From Comamonadaceae bacterium (GTDB taxonomy: Bacteria; Pseudomonadota; Gammaproteobacteria; Burkholderiales; Burkholderiaceae_C): a DNA stretch of 64,000 bases. Of this stretch, positions 1-7,990 are shown piece after piece. The notes beneath the pieces were generated by a model. The model was not told the DNA's origin and made no database searches. It saw nothing but the letters and a program-made list of their open reading frames with translations. Location: contig CANCER010000007.1 in the NCBI GenBank assembly GCA_947375135.1, forward strand, positions 94,936 through 158,935, read 5' to 3'. The translations under genes and the position numbers were made by a program. How positions within the stretch are numbered: position 1 is the stretch's first letter; each line of letters starts with the position of its first letter.

Positions 1-345
1 GTCATCGCCAATCACCTCCAGCTTGATCCAGTGCGTGCCAAAAATTTCACGCGCCATTTGGGCCAGCGTGATCGCCTCCTCAGCGCTGTGGCAGCCCGCC
101 GTATTGGGCAGGACATGGCAACCCAGCGACTGGACCCGCTGCCAGAAATGGTTGCCGCCACCGCTCTCCGGCTGCAGCCGGCGCAGGCCCACCGTGACGA
201 CCTCTGTGCCGCTCGCGCCCACCGCGTCGCTCAGCACGTGCAGCGAGGGGTAATGCGCGGTGCCCAGCAACATGCGGCTTGCCAGTGGCACGCCGGCAAC
301 CTGCCAGCATCCGTGCGGATCCTGATGCGCCGTGTTCTTTTCCAT
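1..345 (-). CDS. thiG: Thiazole synthase ThiG, N-terminal part (cut by window edge)
   Basis: ThiG forms the thiazole phosphate ring of thiamine from 1-deoxyxylulose 5-phosphate, dehydroglycine and the sulfur carried by ThiS, in the cytoplasm. The visible 115 codons begin with [14 protein letters not shown] and contain the family motif LPNTAGC (about residues 79-85) and WIKLEVIGD, in which Lys108 is the expected Schiff-base lysine. The gene runs off the left edge, so the C-terminal half of the TIM barrel is missing. The start lies one base after the thiS stop codon. It is the third gene of the riboswitch-led thiO-thiS-thiG operon. Family assignment is secure. Confidence 0.93.
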   Translation of the reverse strand, partial: MEKNTAHQDPHGCWQVAGVPLASRMLLGTAHYPSLHVLSDAVGASGTEVVTVGLRRLQPESGGGNHFWQRVQSLGCHVLPNTAGCHSAEEAITLAQMAREIFGTHWIKLEVIGDD

Positions 346-346
346 A

Positions 347-556
347 TCAGCCTCCGGTAATGGGTGCAATCACGTCCACGCGATCGCCTTGCAGGAGTGC
401 CCGCTGCGGCCATTGCACACGCGGAACGAATGTGTTGTTGATGGCGCAGGCAAAGGCACTGTTGAGCGCATGGCCGCGCTCCAGCAGCAGGTCCTGCAGA
501 TGGGGGGCGCGTGTCTGATACGGCTCACCGTTGATATGGATTTCAAGAGGTGTCAT
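347..556 (-). CDS. thiS: Sulfur carrier protein ThiS
   Basis: This is a 69-residue ubiquitin-fold sulfur carrier. Its C-terminal Gly-Gly (ending APITGG) is adenylated by ThiF and thiocarboxylated, and then gives sulfur to ThiG. The protein starts [14 protein letters not shown] and ends exactly at the diglycine, as the family requires. Its ATG overlaps the thiO TGA (ATGA), so the two are probably translationally coupled. A much longer open frame continues upstream inside thiO, but only the last 69 codons resemble ThiS. thiF and thiE are not in the window. Confidence 0.93.
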   Translation of the reverse strand: MTPLEIHINGEPYQTRAPHLQDLLLERGHALNSAFACAINNTFVPRVQWPQRALLQGDRVDVIAPITGG

Positions 557-1653
557 GGCGTCGAGTCCAGGATTTGACGGGTTAAAGAGTCGACCAGCGC
601 CGGGGCACACAGGTAGCCATGCCGGTACAAGCCGTTGATATGCCAGATGCCGTCCTGCTGCATGCAAGCGGGCTGGTCGTTGTCCAGTGCCGGGCGCAGC
701 GCGCTCAACAGGCTTAGCACCCGCGCTTCGCCAAAGGCCGGGTGCAGGCTGTAGAGGGCACTGCCGAGTTCCAGCATGGAACGCAGGGTGACGGGGCCGG
801 TGTCCTCGGACTCCAGTTCCGTCGCGCCGACCACAAACAGATGGTCGGGGCGCGGCACCACATAAAGCTGGTAGCGCGGATGCATCAAGCGCACCGGGCG
901 CTGCAACACCACGCCCTTGCACTCCACCCGCAAGACCTCGCCGCGTACGCCCCGCAAGCCGGACAGCAGCGGCTTGCTGCCGGCGCCGCGGGCATCCACC
1001 ACGATGTCCACCGGGATGCTGAATTCCTCGCCAGCGTGCTCTCCTGCCATGCGCCTGGCGCGCAGGCAGCGGGGCTCCAGTGCCTGTACCGCCACACCGC
1101 TGTGCCACACCGCCCCCAGGCGGGCGAGCTCCCGTGCCAGCGCCGCCATCCACTGGTCGTTGGCCACCTGCCCTTCGCCCTGCAGGTACAGGCCCTGCGC
1201 AAAGCGCCCGGCCAGCGCGGGCTCCAGCGTGGCCAGCGCAGCGGTGTCCAGACGCTGCACCTGCGACTGGTAGGCCGGGGGCAGCTTGTGCTGCAGCAGG
1301 CGCGTGAAATGCGCCAGCGAACTCTGGTCCGGCGCGTGGGCGACCACCAGCGAGCCCTGTTGCCGGAAATACACCGGCGGTGTATCCGCTGCCGGATCGG
1401 CCGCGTGCAGCTCGTCTATCCATTGCGGCCACAAGGCCATGGAGCGTTGCCCCAGCGCAAACACCACTGCATCGGATACGGCCAACTCGGCCAGCGGCGA
1501 GAGCATGGCCGCAGCCGCCATGGACGCGGTGTCCAGCGCATCGCGCTGGCGCATATCCAGCAGGGTGACGCGGCAGCCCGCGCGCAGCAGGCGCCAGGCC
1601 AGCATGCGACCGGCCAGACCGGCGCCGGCAATGCCTATATGCAGGCTGCGCAT
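553..1653 (-). CDS. thiO: FAD-dependent glycine oxidase ThiO
   Basis: ThiO oxidises glycine to dehydroglycine (iminoacetate), the nitrogen and carbon source for the thiazole ring in aerobic thiamine synthesis. The 366-residue protein opens with a Rossmann FAD signature (HIGIAGAGLAGRMLAWRL, residues about 5-22) and keeps the DAO fold, with VDARGAGSKPLL in the middle and IWHINGLYRHGYLCAP near the C-terminus, the usual FAD-closing segment. It is the first gene after the TPP riboswitch, and its stop overlaps the thiS start. Another DAO-family amino-acid oxidase would be the alternative, but the thiS/thiG neighbours decide for ThiO. Confidence 0.92.
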   Translation of the reverse strand: MRSLHIGIAGAGLAGRMLAWRLLRAGCRVTLLDMRQRDALDTASMAAAAMLSPLAELAVSDAVVFALGQRSMALWPQWIDELHAADPAADTPPVYFRQQGSLVVAHAPDQSSLAHFTRLLQHKLPPAYQSQVQRLDTAALATLEPALAGRFAQGLYLQGEGQVANDQWMAALARELARLGAVWHSGVAVQALEPRCLRARRMAGEHAGEEFSIPVDIVVDARGAGSKPLLSGLRGVRGEVLRVECKGVVLQRPVRLMHPRYQLYVVPRPDHLFVVGATELESEDTGPVTLRSMLELGSALYSLHPAFGEARVLSLLSALRPALDNDQPACMQQDGIWHINGLYRHGYLCAPALVDSLTRQILDSTP

Positions 1654-1729
1654 GTCTGCCGTGCTCCGGGGACGGCCGTGCGGATGCGGCCCGAGGGGTT
1701 GCCGGCAGCTAAGGGTGTGGTCAAGTCGG

Positions 1730-1768
1730 TCTCCGGTTGAAGGTGGAGCCTGTCTGGGCTACCGGAGA
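1730..1768 (-). other. Leader hairpin between TPP aptamer and thiO
   Basis: On the minus strand the leader carries an exact 8-bp inverted repeat, TCTCCGGT ... ACCGGAGA, with a 23-base loop, about 80 bases upstream of thiO. It lies downstream of the aptamer, so it could be part of the expression platform. No U-run follows, so a simple intrinsic terminator is not evident. The function is inferred. Confidence 0.4.
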
Positions 1769-1810
1769 GTGCTGGAGGGAAGGCCAGACGTGGACCGGTG
1801 CCAATGCGCG

Positions 1811-1901
1811 TTGTTCCCTCCGCGGGAATGGCCCCGATCAGGTTCAACGGGTTCCACGTGAGTGGTCTCAGCCTCGACTTACGTCTTTGGCGCCCCGACA
1901 A
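1811..1901 (-). promoter_or_regulatory. TPP riboswitch (THI element)
   Basis: Read on the minus strand, this stretch has the thi-box landmarks in order: a 5' arm TGTCGGGGCGCC, the conserved GGCTGAGACCACT, then ACCCGTTGAACCTGATC and the closing CGCGGAGGGAACA. These match the TPP aptamer core (CUGAGA and the ACC-GAACCUGAUC region). It sits about 157 bases upstream of thiO and would turn the operon down when thiamine pyrophosphate is abundant. Confidence 0.93.
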
Positions 1902-2103
1902 GCCTGGGCAGTGTATGCGAAAGTTTCCGGCGTGGCGCAATACCGAATGTCTCGCACCACCAAGCCCTTGCCCGGCCAACGGGCTGCCCGGCATGAGAGG
2001 CACATGGCTCGGTACCGGTGAGCGTCTAATGGCGACTGGGTTCGGACTGTGCGTTATCACCGATCCGGGACCTGTACCCCAATCCGATGAGGATATTGAA
2101 ACC

Positions 2104-2427
2104 ATGGCCTTTCGTTTTCGCAAAACCATCAAGCTCTTCCCCGGCGTGAAGATCAACCTGAGCAAGTCCGGCATCAGCACATCCATTGGCGTGCCGGGCG
2201 CTACGGTGAACATCGGCAAGCAGGGGACGCGTGCGACGGTGGGCCTGCCAGGAACGGGCGTTAGCTACAGCAAGAAGCTCTCAGGCCCGGCCGCAAAAAC
2301 CATCCAAACGGGTCAGGCCTCCACCGTTGGCGCAACCGAAGGGGAGGGCGATGGCACTTGGTTCCTGTGGTGTATCGCCGCCGTTGCTGTGGGGATGGTC
2401 GCCTACGGGGTGTTTTGGGCGAAGTAG
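2104..2427 (+). CDS. DUF4236 domain protein with C-terminal membrane helix
   Basis: The 107-residue protein begins MAFRFRKTIKLFPGVKINLSKSG, the hallmark of the DUF4236 N-terminal domain (FRK..K..PG...N.SKSG..S..G..G....G..G), which covers about residues 1-60 and is rich in Gly/Ser. A low-complexity linker follows, then one hydrophobic segment (about residues 85-105, WFLWCIAAVAVGMVAYGVF). The function of DUF4236 is unknown. The start at MAFRF was chosen because the domain begins there; the frame stays open upstream into the riboswitch region, but that part has no family resemblance. A GAGG-like site lies about 11 bases upstream. Confidence 0.85.
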   Translation: MAFRFRKTIKLFPGVKINLSKSGISTSIGVPGATVNIGKQGTRATVGLPGTGVSYSKKLSGPAAKTIQTGQASTVGATEGEGDGTWFLWCIAAVAVGMVAYGVFWAK

Positions 2428-2459
2428 GTATCACTGCGTAGCACCTGTGCCTGGATTGC

Positions 2460-2726
2460 TTGTGGAGTCGGCAGAGGGCGGGTGTGGCTGAGTTCATTGC
2501 GTCAAGCACGCCGGTAGCGGTGACGCGCCACGGTCAAACAATCGGGTACTTCATTCCTACCCATGGCCAGGCTGAGGCAGATGTAGCCTCGTTAAAGAAA
2601 GCGATCAAGTCCTTGGATCGCCTGCTCGCAGCCAAGAACGTCGATGTGGACGCCGTCGTTGCTGATTTCAAAACGGCACGTAAGCGGGCGAACGCTCCCA
2701 AGAAGCCCACATCCTCGGTGGCATGA
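2460..2726 (+). CDS. Phd/YefM-like antitoxin, possibly N-terminally shortened
   Basis: The segment AEFIASSTPVAVTRHGQTIGYFIP is typical of prevent-host-death/YefM-type antitoxins, which bind DNA with their N-terminus and neutralise a toxin with the C-terminus. A helical, charged tail (LKKAIKSLDRLLAAKNVD) follows. The only starts are TTG at 2460 or GTG at 2484; no ATG is available and the usual N-terminal strand (of the kind VTVRELR) is missing or unclear, so the gene may have lost its start. It overlaps the following PIN toxin remnant by 4 bases, the normal arrangement of a type II toxin-antitoxin pair. Confidence 0.6.
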   Translation: MWSRQRAGVAEFIASSTPVAVTRHGQTIGYFIPTHGQAEADVASLKKAIKSLDRLLAAKNVDVDAVVADFKTARKRANAPKKPTSSVA

Positions 2727-2984
2727 GTAACAGAGCGATCGTTCTGGATGCCCACATCCGGATCCCTGCGGTGCTAGGCAAGCGGGCGCTTGCGCTTATT
2801 TTTGACGATGCGGATGTGGTCCAATTTTTCGCGCCGGATGTAGCGTGCGCTGACGCCCGAAAATGTCTTTCTTCGCTATGGGAAAAAAGAGGCGTTCAAA
2901 GTGAGCCTGCGATGGCTGTTTTAGACGCTCTGGAATCCAGAGTACTGGACTTCCGACCGCGTGGAGCGTTACTTGGCGGGCTGA
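2723..2984 (+). pseudogene. PIN-domain (VapC-like) toxin remnant, internal deletion and frameshift
   Basis: The reading frame starts like a PIN toxin (AIVLDAHIRIPAVLGKR; family form AIVLDANILIRAVLG) and stays recognisable to about MAVLDALE near 2933. After that the frame loses all resemblance. In the +1 frame the bases 2943-2984 read YWTSDRVERYLAG followed by TGA, which looks like the normal C-terminal end of this toxin family. The middle of the domain, including the second acidic cluster of the active site, is gone. The original frame stays open to 3085 without meaning. The first motif also has DAH in place of DAN. I read it as a dead toxin beside a possibly impaired antitoxin. Confidence 0.7.
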
Positions 2985-3050
2985 TGCCCGTCAGGCTGTT
3001 CCGATACGCGTCTACCGCAAACACCCTAGGGTTTGTCCTAATGACGAGAC

Positions 3051-3071
3051 AAAATGTCATCGATTACATTT
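3051..3071. promoter_or_regulatory. LacI-family operator 1 (inverted copy)
   Basis: The core ATGTCATCGATTACAT is a near-palindrome centred on CG, the form bound by LacI/GalR proteins. All 21 bases of this site are the exact reverse complement of the 21 bases at 3106-3126. The centres are 55 bases apart, upstream of the sugar operon. It is the natural target of the LacI regulator encoded at 9357, which is inference. Confidence 0.7.
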
Positions 3072-3105
3072 CTTCCAGGCGCTAACGCGCTTTTGTTTTT
3101 CGGAA

Positions 3106-3126
3106 AAATGTAATCGATGACATTTT
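3106..3126. promoter_or_regulatory. LacI-family operator 2
   Basis: The core ATGTAATCGATGACAT is centred on CG and identical, in reverse complement, to operator 1. It lies about 49 bases upstream of the first gene of the sugar operon, in a position to overlap its promoter. The pair could bind two dimers, loop DNA, or form a 21-bp RNA stem if transcribed. Confidence 0.7.
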
Positions 3127-3174
3127 GGTTGCGATGGTTATTTTTTTATGCAGAATCTTTCAAGGACTACCGAC

Positions 3175-4002
3175 ATGGCAAAACACAAACTGGCGTACCA
3201 GACTAACTGCTGGGGCCCCATGGGGGGCGACGCCGTAGGGGTGACCTCCAACACCCGCCTCACTTATCGCACGTTTGCAGACATAGAGTTGGCGGTTCGG
3301 GAAATTGGTGAGTTGGGGTATGACGGCATCGAAATGTTCGACGCGAACCTGATGGACTACGACGGCCGCTATGGTGATCTGCAGAAAGTGCTGGACGCAT
3401 CCGGTGTGCAGATGATTTCGGTTTACAGCGGCGCCAATCTTATCTATCCCGACCTACTGCCTGACGAACTGGCCAAGATTGAGCGCGTGGCAGCGGCGGC
3501 AGCCCAAGTTGGCACAGAGTTCCTGGTGCTCGGTGGTGGCGCTACCCGAGCTGCGGGTGTGCAGCCCGGTGACTATGAACTGCTGGCACGGGGTCTGGAT
3601 CAGGTAAAAGCGGCTGCCAAGAAGCATGGACTAACAGCTCTGTACCACCCGCACCTGAGCACCATGATCGAAACGCCAGAGCAGGTTCAAAAGATATTCA
3701 ACATGACTGATATTGGCTTTTGCCCCGATACGGCACACCTGTGTGCCGGTGGAGCAAAGGTACCAGAACTGCTGCACAGCCTGAAGGAGCGAATTGCTTT
3801 CGTGCACCTCAAAGGCTGGCAGGCAAATCCATTCAAGTTCACCCCTCTGGATGAGGGCGACCTGAATATTTCCGATGTACTCAAAGGACTGCAGGCCGAC
3901 GGATACAAAGGATGGATAGCAACCGAGCTAGATGCTTGGCACGACCCGAAGGAAGGTGCACGCCGCAGCCTTGCGTTCTTGCGCAATCACTTCGTGGATT
4001 GA
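3175..4002 (+). CDS. Sugar phosphate isomerase/epimerase-fold enzyme (IolE-like)
   Basis: The 275-residue cytoplasmic TIM-barrel protein belongs to the AP-endonuclease-2/xylose-isomerase-like superfamily. Likely metal ligands are the Glu in GYDGIEMFDAN, the Asp of FCPDTAHLCAGG, the His of FVHLKGWQ and the Glu of IATELDAWHD. Relatives include inosose dehydratase (IolE), 2-keto-myo-inositol isomerase, and 3-keto-sugar hydratases or lyases that act by beta-elimination. The start at MAKHKLAY was chosen because AAGGA precedes it; an in-frame ATG 27 bases upstream has no such site. It is the first gene of the LacI-controlled operon. The exact substrate cannot be read from sequence. Confidence 0.85.
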   Translation: MAKHKLAYQTNCWGPMGGDAVGVTSNTRLTYRTFADIELAVREIGELGYDGIEMFDANLMDYDGRYGDLQKVLDASGVQMISVYSGANLIYPDLLPDELAKIERVAAAAAQVGTEFLVLGGGATRAAGVQPGDYELLARGLDQVKAAAKKHGLTALYHPHLSTMIETPEQVQKIFNMTDIGFCPDTAHLCAGGAKVPELLHSLKERIAFVHLKGWQANPFKFTPLDEGDLNISDVLKGLQADGYKGWIATELDAWHDPKEGARRSLAFLRNHFVD

Positions 4003-4076
4003 TTGACTCGACGAAAACACCCACCACTTGCCACCCGGGGAGCAAAAGCACCCCACCTAAAAATACGGAGACACCT

Positions 4077-5189
4077 ATGTTGAAATCCCTCAAAACCAAA
4101 GTTGCCGCTGCCATCTGCATCAGCTTCGCAAGCCTGGCACTGGCCGCAGACCCTGTTGCCGAACTGGCCAAGCTCAGCACCCAAGTGCTGAGCCTTGGGC
4201 CCAATGGCGAGAAACCCGAACCTGCATCCGTCGTGAAGCTGAGTGCCGCCGAACTCGACAAAATCAAAGGCATGAACGCAAGCGCCGCCATCGTGCTGCA
4301 CTACAGTGGAAATGATTGGTCGCAGGCTCAGATCGCTGGACTGAAGGCGCAATTTGCAGCCATGAACATCAAGGTGATCGCCACCACCGACGCTGGCTTC
4401 AAGCCGGAAAAGCAGGTGGCTGATCTGGAGACAGTGCTGGCCCAGAAGCCCAACATCATCATCTCCATTCCCGCCGATCCGGTGTCGACCGCATCTGCCT
4501 ACGCCAAAGCTTCAGCCGCCGGCGTAAAGATGGTGTTCATGGACAACGTTCCAAAGGGCCTGAAGGCAGGCAAGGACTACGTTAGCGTGGTGTCGGCCGA
4601 CAATTACGGCAATGGCGTAGCTGCAGCGCACCTGATGGCACAGTCGCTGAAGGGCGAGGGTGAAATCGGCATCGTGTTTCACGCAGCTGACTTCTTTGTA
4701 ACGCGTCAGCGCTATGACGCGTTTAAAAAGACAATCCAGGAAAACTACCCCAAGATCCACATCGCTGCTGAACAAGGCATTGGCGGCCCCGACTTCACAG
4801 GTGATGCGGAAAAGGCAGCGGGCGCCATGTTGACCAAAAACCGCAAGATCAAAGGCATCTGGGCTGTGTGGGATGTGCCTGCGGAAGGCGTGATGGCAGC
4901 AGCCCGAGCAGCAGGACGGGACGATTTGGTGGTCACCACCGTGGACTTGGGTCAAAACGTGGCCATCTCCATAGCCAAAAATGGTTTCATCAAGGGATTG
5001 GGCGCGCAGCGGCCCTATGACCAGGGCGTCACCGAAGCGCTGCTCGCTGGCTATGGCCTTTTGGGGAAAGCCGCTCCTGCATACGTAGCTCTGCCTGCGT
5101 TGCCTGTCAATCGTGCCAATCTGCTCGATGCCTGGAAAACGGTCTACCACGCCGATGCACCGGCCACCGTGAGAGACAGCCTGAAATAA
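4077..5189 (+). CDS. Periplasmic sugar-binding protein of a ribose-type ABC transporter
   Basis: The 370-residue protein has a clear Sec signal peptide (MLKSLKTKVAAAICISFASLALAADP is too long to be anything else; cleavage probably after ALA) and a type I periplasmic-binding fold (Peripla_BP_4): AIVLHYSGNDWSQAQIAGL at the start of the first lobe, PNIIISIPADPVS, then GIWAVWDVPAEGVMAAA and VVTTVDLGQNVA. It binds the sugar substrate and delivers it to the permease encoded at 7987. GGAG lies 8 bases before the ATG. A 7-bp hairpin follows the gene, common after binding proteins, which must be made in excess over the membrane parts. Confidence 0.9.
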   Translation: MLKSLKTKVAAAICISFASLALAADPVAELAKLSTQVLSLGPNGEKPEPASVVKLSAAELDKIKGMNASAAIVLHYSGNDWSQAQIAGLKAQFAAMNIKVIATTDAGFKPEKQVADLETVLAQKPNIIISIPADPVSTASAYAKASAAGVKMVFMDNVPKGLKAGKDYVSVVSADNYGNGVAAAHLMAQSLKGEGEIGIVFHAADFFVTRQRYDAFKKTIQENYPKIHIAAEQGIGGPDFTGDAEKAAGAMLTKNRKIKGIWAVWDVPAEGVMAAARAAGRDDLVVTTVDLGQNVAISIAKNGFIKGLGAQRPYDQGVTEALLAGYGLLGKAAPAYVALPALPVNRANLLDAWKTVYHADAPATVRDSLK

Positions 5190-5206
5190 CCCACCGAAAA
5201 AAAACT

Positions 5207-5227
5207 GCGCCAGCTGAACCCTGGCGC
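5207..5227 (+). other. Intercistronic hairpin after the binding-protein gene
   Basis: An exact 7-bp inverted repeat, GCGCCAG-CTGAACC-CTGGCGC, lies 17 bases after the binding-protein stop. It has no U-run, so it more likely protects the upstream mRNA 3' end or attenuates transcription than terminates fully, since the operon continues. Confidence 0.5.
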
Positions 5228-5249
5228 CCCCTGTACTGGAGTGACAAAG

Positions 5250-6419
5250 ATGACCAAGACTTACAACATAGCCATGATTGGCGGCGGCTTTATGGGCAAA
5301 GCTCACGCAGCAGCCTATGCAGCGATGCCCATGTTTTTCTGGCCCGCGCCGGGTATTCCACACCGCAAGGTGTTGGTGGACTTAAACGCCGCATCTGCCG
5401 AAGAGGGGCGCCAGCGATTTGGTTTTGAAGAGGCTTCAACCGACTGGCGCGCCATCGTGGCTCGACCTGATATTGACATAGTCGATATCGTTACGCCCAA
5501 CGACAGCCATGCCGAAATCGCCATCGCTGCTGCAAAGGCCGGCAAGCACATCATCTGCGAAAAGCCCTTGGCACGTACTGTGGAAGAAGCCAAAGCAATG
5601 CTTGATGCCGTACAGGCCGCAAATGTCATTCACATGGTGGCCTTTAACTATCGACGCACCCCCGCCGTGGCGTTAGCGCGCAAGTACATCGAAGAGGGCC
5701 GTATCGGTCGGATCCTCAACTTCAGAGGCACCTACTTGCAGGACTGGAGTGCAGATCCCAACGGACCCTTGTCCTGGCGTTTTAGCAAGAACATTGCAGG
5801 CTCCGGTGCCGTGGGAGACATTGGTACACACGTAGTTGATATGGCGCGCTATCTCGTGGGCGAAGTGGCTTCAGTGAATGCGATGACCCAAACCTACATC
5901 AAGACCCGTCCGCTACAAGCAGGTGGCGTGGACAAGCTTGGTGCGTCCGACAAGTCAGGCAATGGTCCCCGCGGCGTGGTGGATGTGGACGATGAGGTGC
6001 TAACCATGATGCGCTTCGAGAATGGCGCCATTGGCTCATTGGAAGCCACCCGCAACGCGTATGGACGCAATAACTACCTGACATTCGAAATCCATGGCGA
6101 CAAGGGCTCCATCCTTTTCAACTACGAACGTCGCGATGAGCTGCAAGTCATGTTTGCGGACGACCCGTCCGATGCGCGCGGCTTCCGCACCGTCTACACC
6201 GGGCCGGCACATCCCTATGGCGATGGCCTGTGGCCTATACCCGGACTTGGTATCGGCTATACCGAAACCAAGATCGTGGAGTGTCACGACTTCTTTAAGG
6301 CCGTTGCCACTGGCGTACAGCCTTCGCCAAATTTTGTCGATGGCTACATTACCGAATGCATTGCAGAAGCCATCCTGAAATCGGCTGAAACGGGCAACTG
6401 GACGGAGGTTCGCAAGTGA
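5250..6419 (+). CDS. Gfo/Idh/MocA dehydrogenase, levoglucosan dehydrogenase-like
   Basis: The 389-residue NAD(P)-dependent sugar dehydrogenase has a Rossmann motif IGGGFMGKAH (residues 10-19), the family EKP motif (104-106, with the catalytic Lys105) and the D190..H194 pair in GDIGTHVVDMARYL. The segments YAAMPMFFWPAP, TYLQDWSADPN and HPYGDGLWPIP recall levoglucosan dehydrogenase, which oxidises C3 of 1,6-anhydroglucose; this is a memory-based match and was not searched. The ATG at 5250 is used because GGAG sits 8 bases upstream; an in-frame GTG at 5241 overlaps that site. The stop overlaps the GTG start of the next gene. Confidence 0.85.
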   Translation: MTKTYNIAMIGGGFMGKAHAAAYAAMPMFFWPAPGIPHRKVLVDLNAASAEEGRQRFGFEEASTDWRAIVARPDIDIVDIVTPNDSHAEIAIAAAKAGKHIICEKPLARTVEEAKAMLDAVQAANVIHMVAFNYRRTPAVALARKYIEEGRIGRILNFRGTYLQDWSADPNGPLSWRFSKNIAGSGAVGDIGTHVVDMARYLVGEVASVNAMTQTYIKTRPLQAGGVDKLGASDKSGNGPRGVVDVDDEVLTMMRFENGAIGSLEATRNAYGRNNYLTFEIHGDKGSILFNYERRDELQVMFADDPSDARGFRTVYTGPAHPYGDGLWPIPGLGIGYTETKIVECHDFFKAVATGVQPSPNFVDGYITECIAEAILKSAETGNWTEVRK

Positions 6420-7990
6420 CGGTTTCCGCCTTGCAATCGATTGCGGTGCGAATGACCGCGGTCTCCAAAACCTTTGGCGCGAACCGCGCTCTGGACAAGG
6501 TCGATCTGGACATCCGCGCAGGGGAAGTACACGCGTTGCTGGGCGGGAACGGTGCCGGAAAGTCCACCATTCTGAAGATTCTGAATGGCGTGCATGTGCC
6601 GGACGGCGGAAGCATTGATGTGGGTGGTGTGCCTCTCACAGAACACTCGCCGGATGCGTCAAGGCGAGCTGGTATCACCATGATCTTCCAGGAGATGAGC
6701 CTCATCCCAACGCTGAGCGTGGCACAAAACATTTTCCTGACGCACGAAATGCGGGACGGCATGGGCCTGATTGACGACGCAGCAGCGGAGAAGCAAGCGC
6801 GTGAACTGTTTATGGAACTTGGGGTGGACATTGATCCCAGGAGCTTGGTGGAGGACCTGAGCGCGGGACAGCAACAACTCACAGAAATTGTGAAAGCCAC
6901 TTCCCGCAAAGCCAAAGTGTTGATCCTTGACGAGCCCAGCACAGCCCTATCGAACAACGATGTGGAGCATCTATTCGCATTCATCAAAAGGTTGAAATCC
7001 CAAGGGGTGGCGATTGTGTACGTGTCCCACCGGATGGACGAAATCTTTCGTATCGCGGACGTCATCACCATCCTGCGTGACGGCAGGCGCGTGGTTACGG
7101 GTCCGGCAAGGGAATTCACCATGCACTCGGTCGTCGAGCATATCGTGGGCAAGGGCTCCAGCCAGGCCAGTGGCTTTCACGGCTTGGAACGGCAGCTCCA
7201 CCAGCGCGCTGACGCACTGGTGGAGCTGCGCAATGTGTGCGGTGCCCGCAAACCGCGCAATATCAACCTTACGCTGTATCGCGGTGAGGTGGTGGGCGTA
7301 GCAGGCTTGCTTGGCAGTGGACGCAGCGCATTGGTGCGCGTTATCTGCGGCATTGACCCGATTGTTTCGGGAGAAATGCGCATAGCGGGCCAAATCGTAA
7401 AAATACGCAGCCCCCGCGATGCGATTGCGAACAAGATCGCACTGATCCCTGAAGATCGTCGCCGCCAAGGCTTTGTCGCTGATCACAGCATTGCCGACAA
7501 CATATGCCTGCCCGTGCTCGAAAAATTCAGCCGGTTCTCTTGGATCAAGGCCGACAGTGCACGGCAGTTGGCTGATGAACTGATCAAACGTCTGCGCGTC
7601 AAAACCGAGTCTGCCCAAAACGCCATCAGCACACTGTCGGGGGGGAACGCGCAAAAGGTGGTGATCGCCAAATGGCTGGCCACCGAACCCGAACTGCTGG
7701 TACTGGATGAGCCAACTGCCGGCATCGACATTGGCAGCAAGGCCGAAATTGTCACACTGATTCGTGACCTGGCGCGACAGGGCAAGGCGGTGCTGATTGT
7801 TGCATCCGAACTGGCCGAACTACTCGTTGCTAGTGACCGCATCCTAGTCATGTCCGATGGCGTGCTGGTGCAGGACATGCATCGCACCGCCTTGGACGCA
7901 GGTGCAGAACACATTGAAGACCCCACAGACCGGCTACAAGTAGCCGAGCAAGCACTCCAATTGGCCATTCAGGCCCGAGCCACCCCATGA
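6416..7990 (+). CDS. Sugar ABC transporter ATP-binding protein, tandem domains (RbsA/MglA type)
   Basis: This 524-residue fused ATPase powers import of the sugar bound by the protein at 4077. Domain 1 has Walker A GGNGAGKST (43-51), a variant signature LSAGQQQL and Walker B VLILDEPS. Domain 2 has the degenerate Walker A GLLGSGRSA (about 297-305), signature LSGGNAQKV and LLVLDEPTAGID, the normal asymmetry of RbsA/MglA proteins. The GTG start overlaps the dehydrogenase stop and the stop overlaps the permease ATG, so the three genes are tightly coupled. A GCAATCGATTGC palindrome lies near its 5' end. Confidence 0.95.
   Translation: MTVSALQSIAVRMTAVSKTFGANRALDKVDLDIRAGEVHALLGGNGAGKSTILKILNGVHVPDGGSIDVGGVPLTEHSPDASRRAGITMIFQEMSLIPTLSVAQNIFLTHEMRDGMGLIDDAAAEKQARELFMELGVDIDPRSLVEDLSAGQQQLTEIVKATSRKAKVLILDEPSTALSNNDVEHLFAFIKRLKSQGVAIVYVSHRMDEIFRIADVITILRDGRRVVTGPAREFTMHSVVEHIVGKGSSQASGFHGLERQLHQRADALVELRNVCGARKPRNINLTLYRGEVVGVAGLLGSGRSALVRVICGIDPIVSGEMRIAGQIVKIRSPRDAIANKIALIPEDRRRQGFVADHSIADNICLPVLEKFSRFSWIKADSARQLADELIKRLRVKTESAQNAISTLSGGNAQKVVIAKWLATEPELLVLDEPTAGIDIGSKAEIVTLIRDLARQGKAVLIVASELAELLVASDRILVMSDGVLVQDMHRTALDAGAEHIEDPTDRLQVAEQALQLAIQARATP

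Noticed and set aside
1798..2103. Upstream extension of the DUF4236 frame
   Set aside because: It would start inside the TPP riboswitch region and has no similarity to the family; the domain begins at MAFRF.
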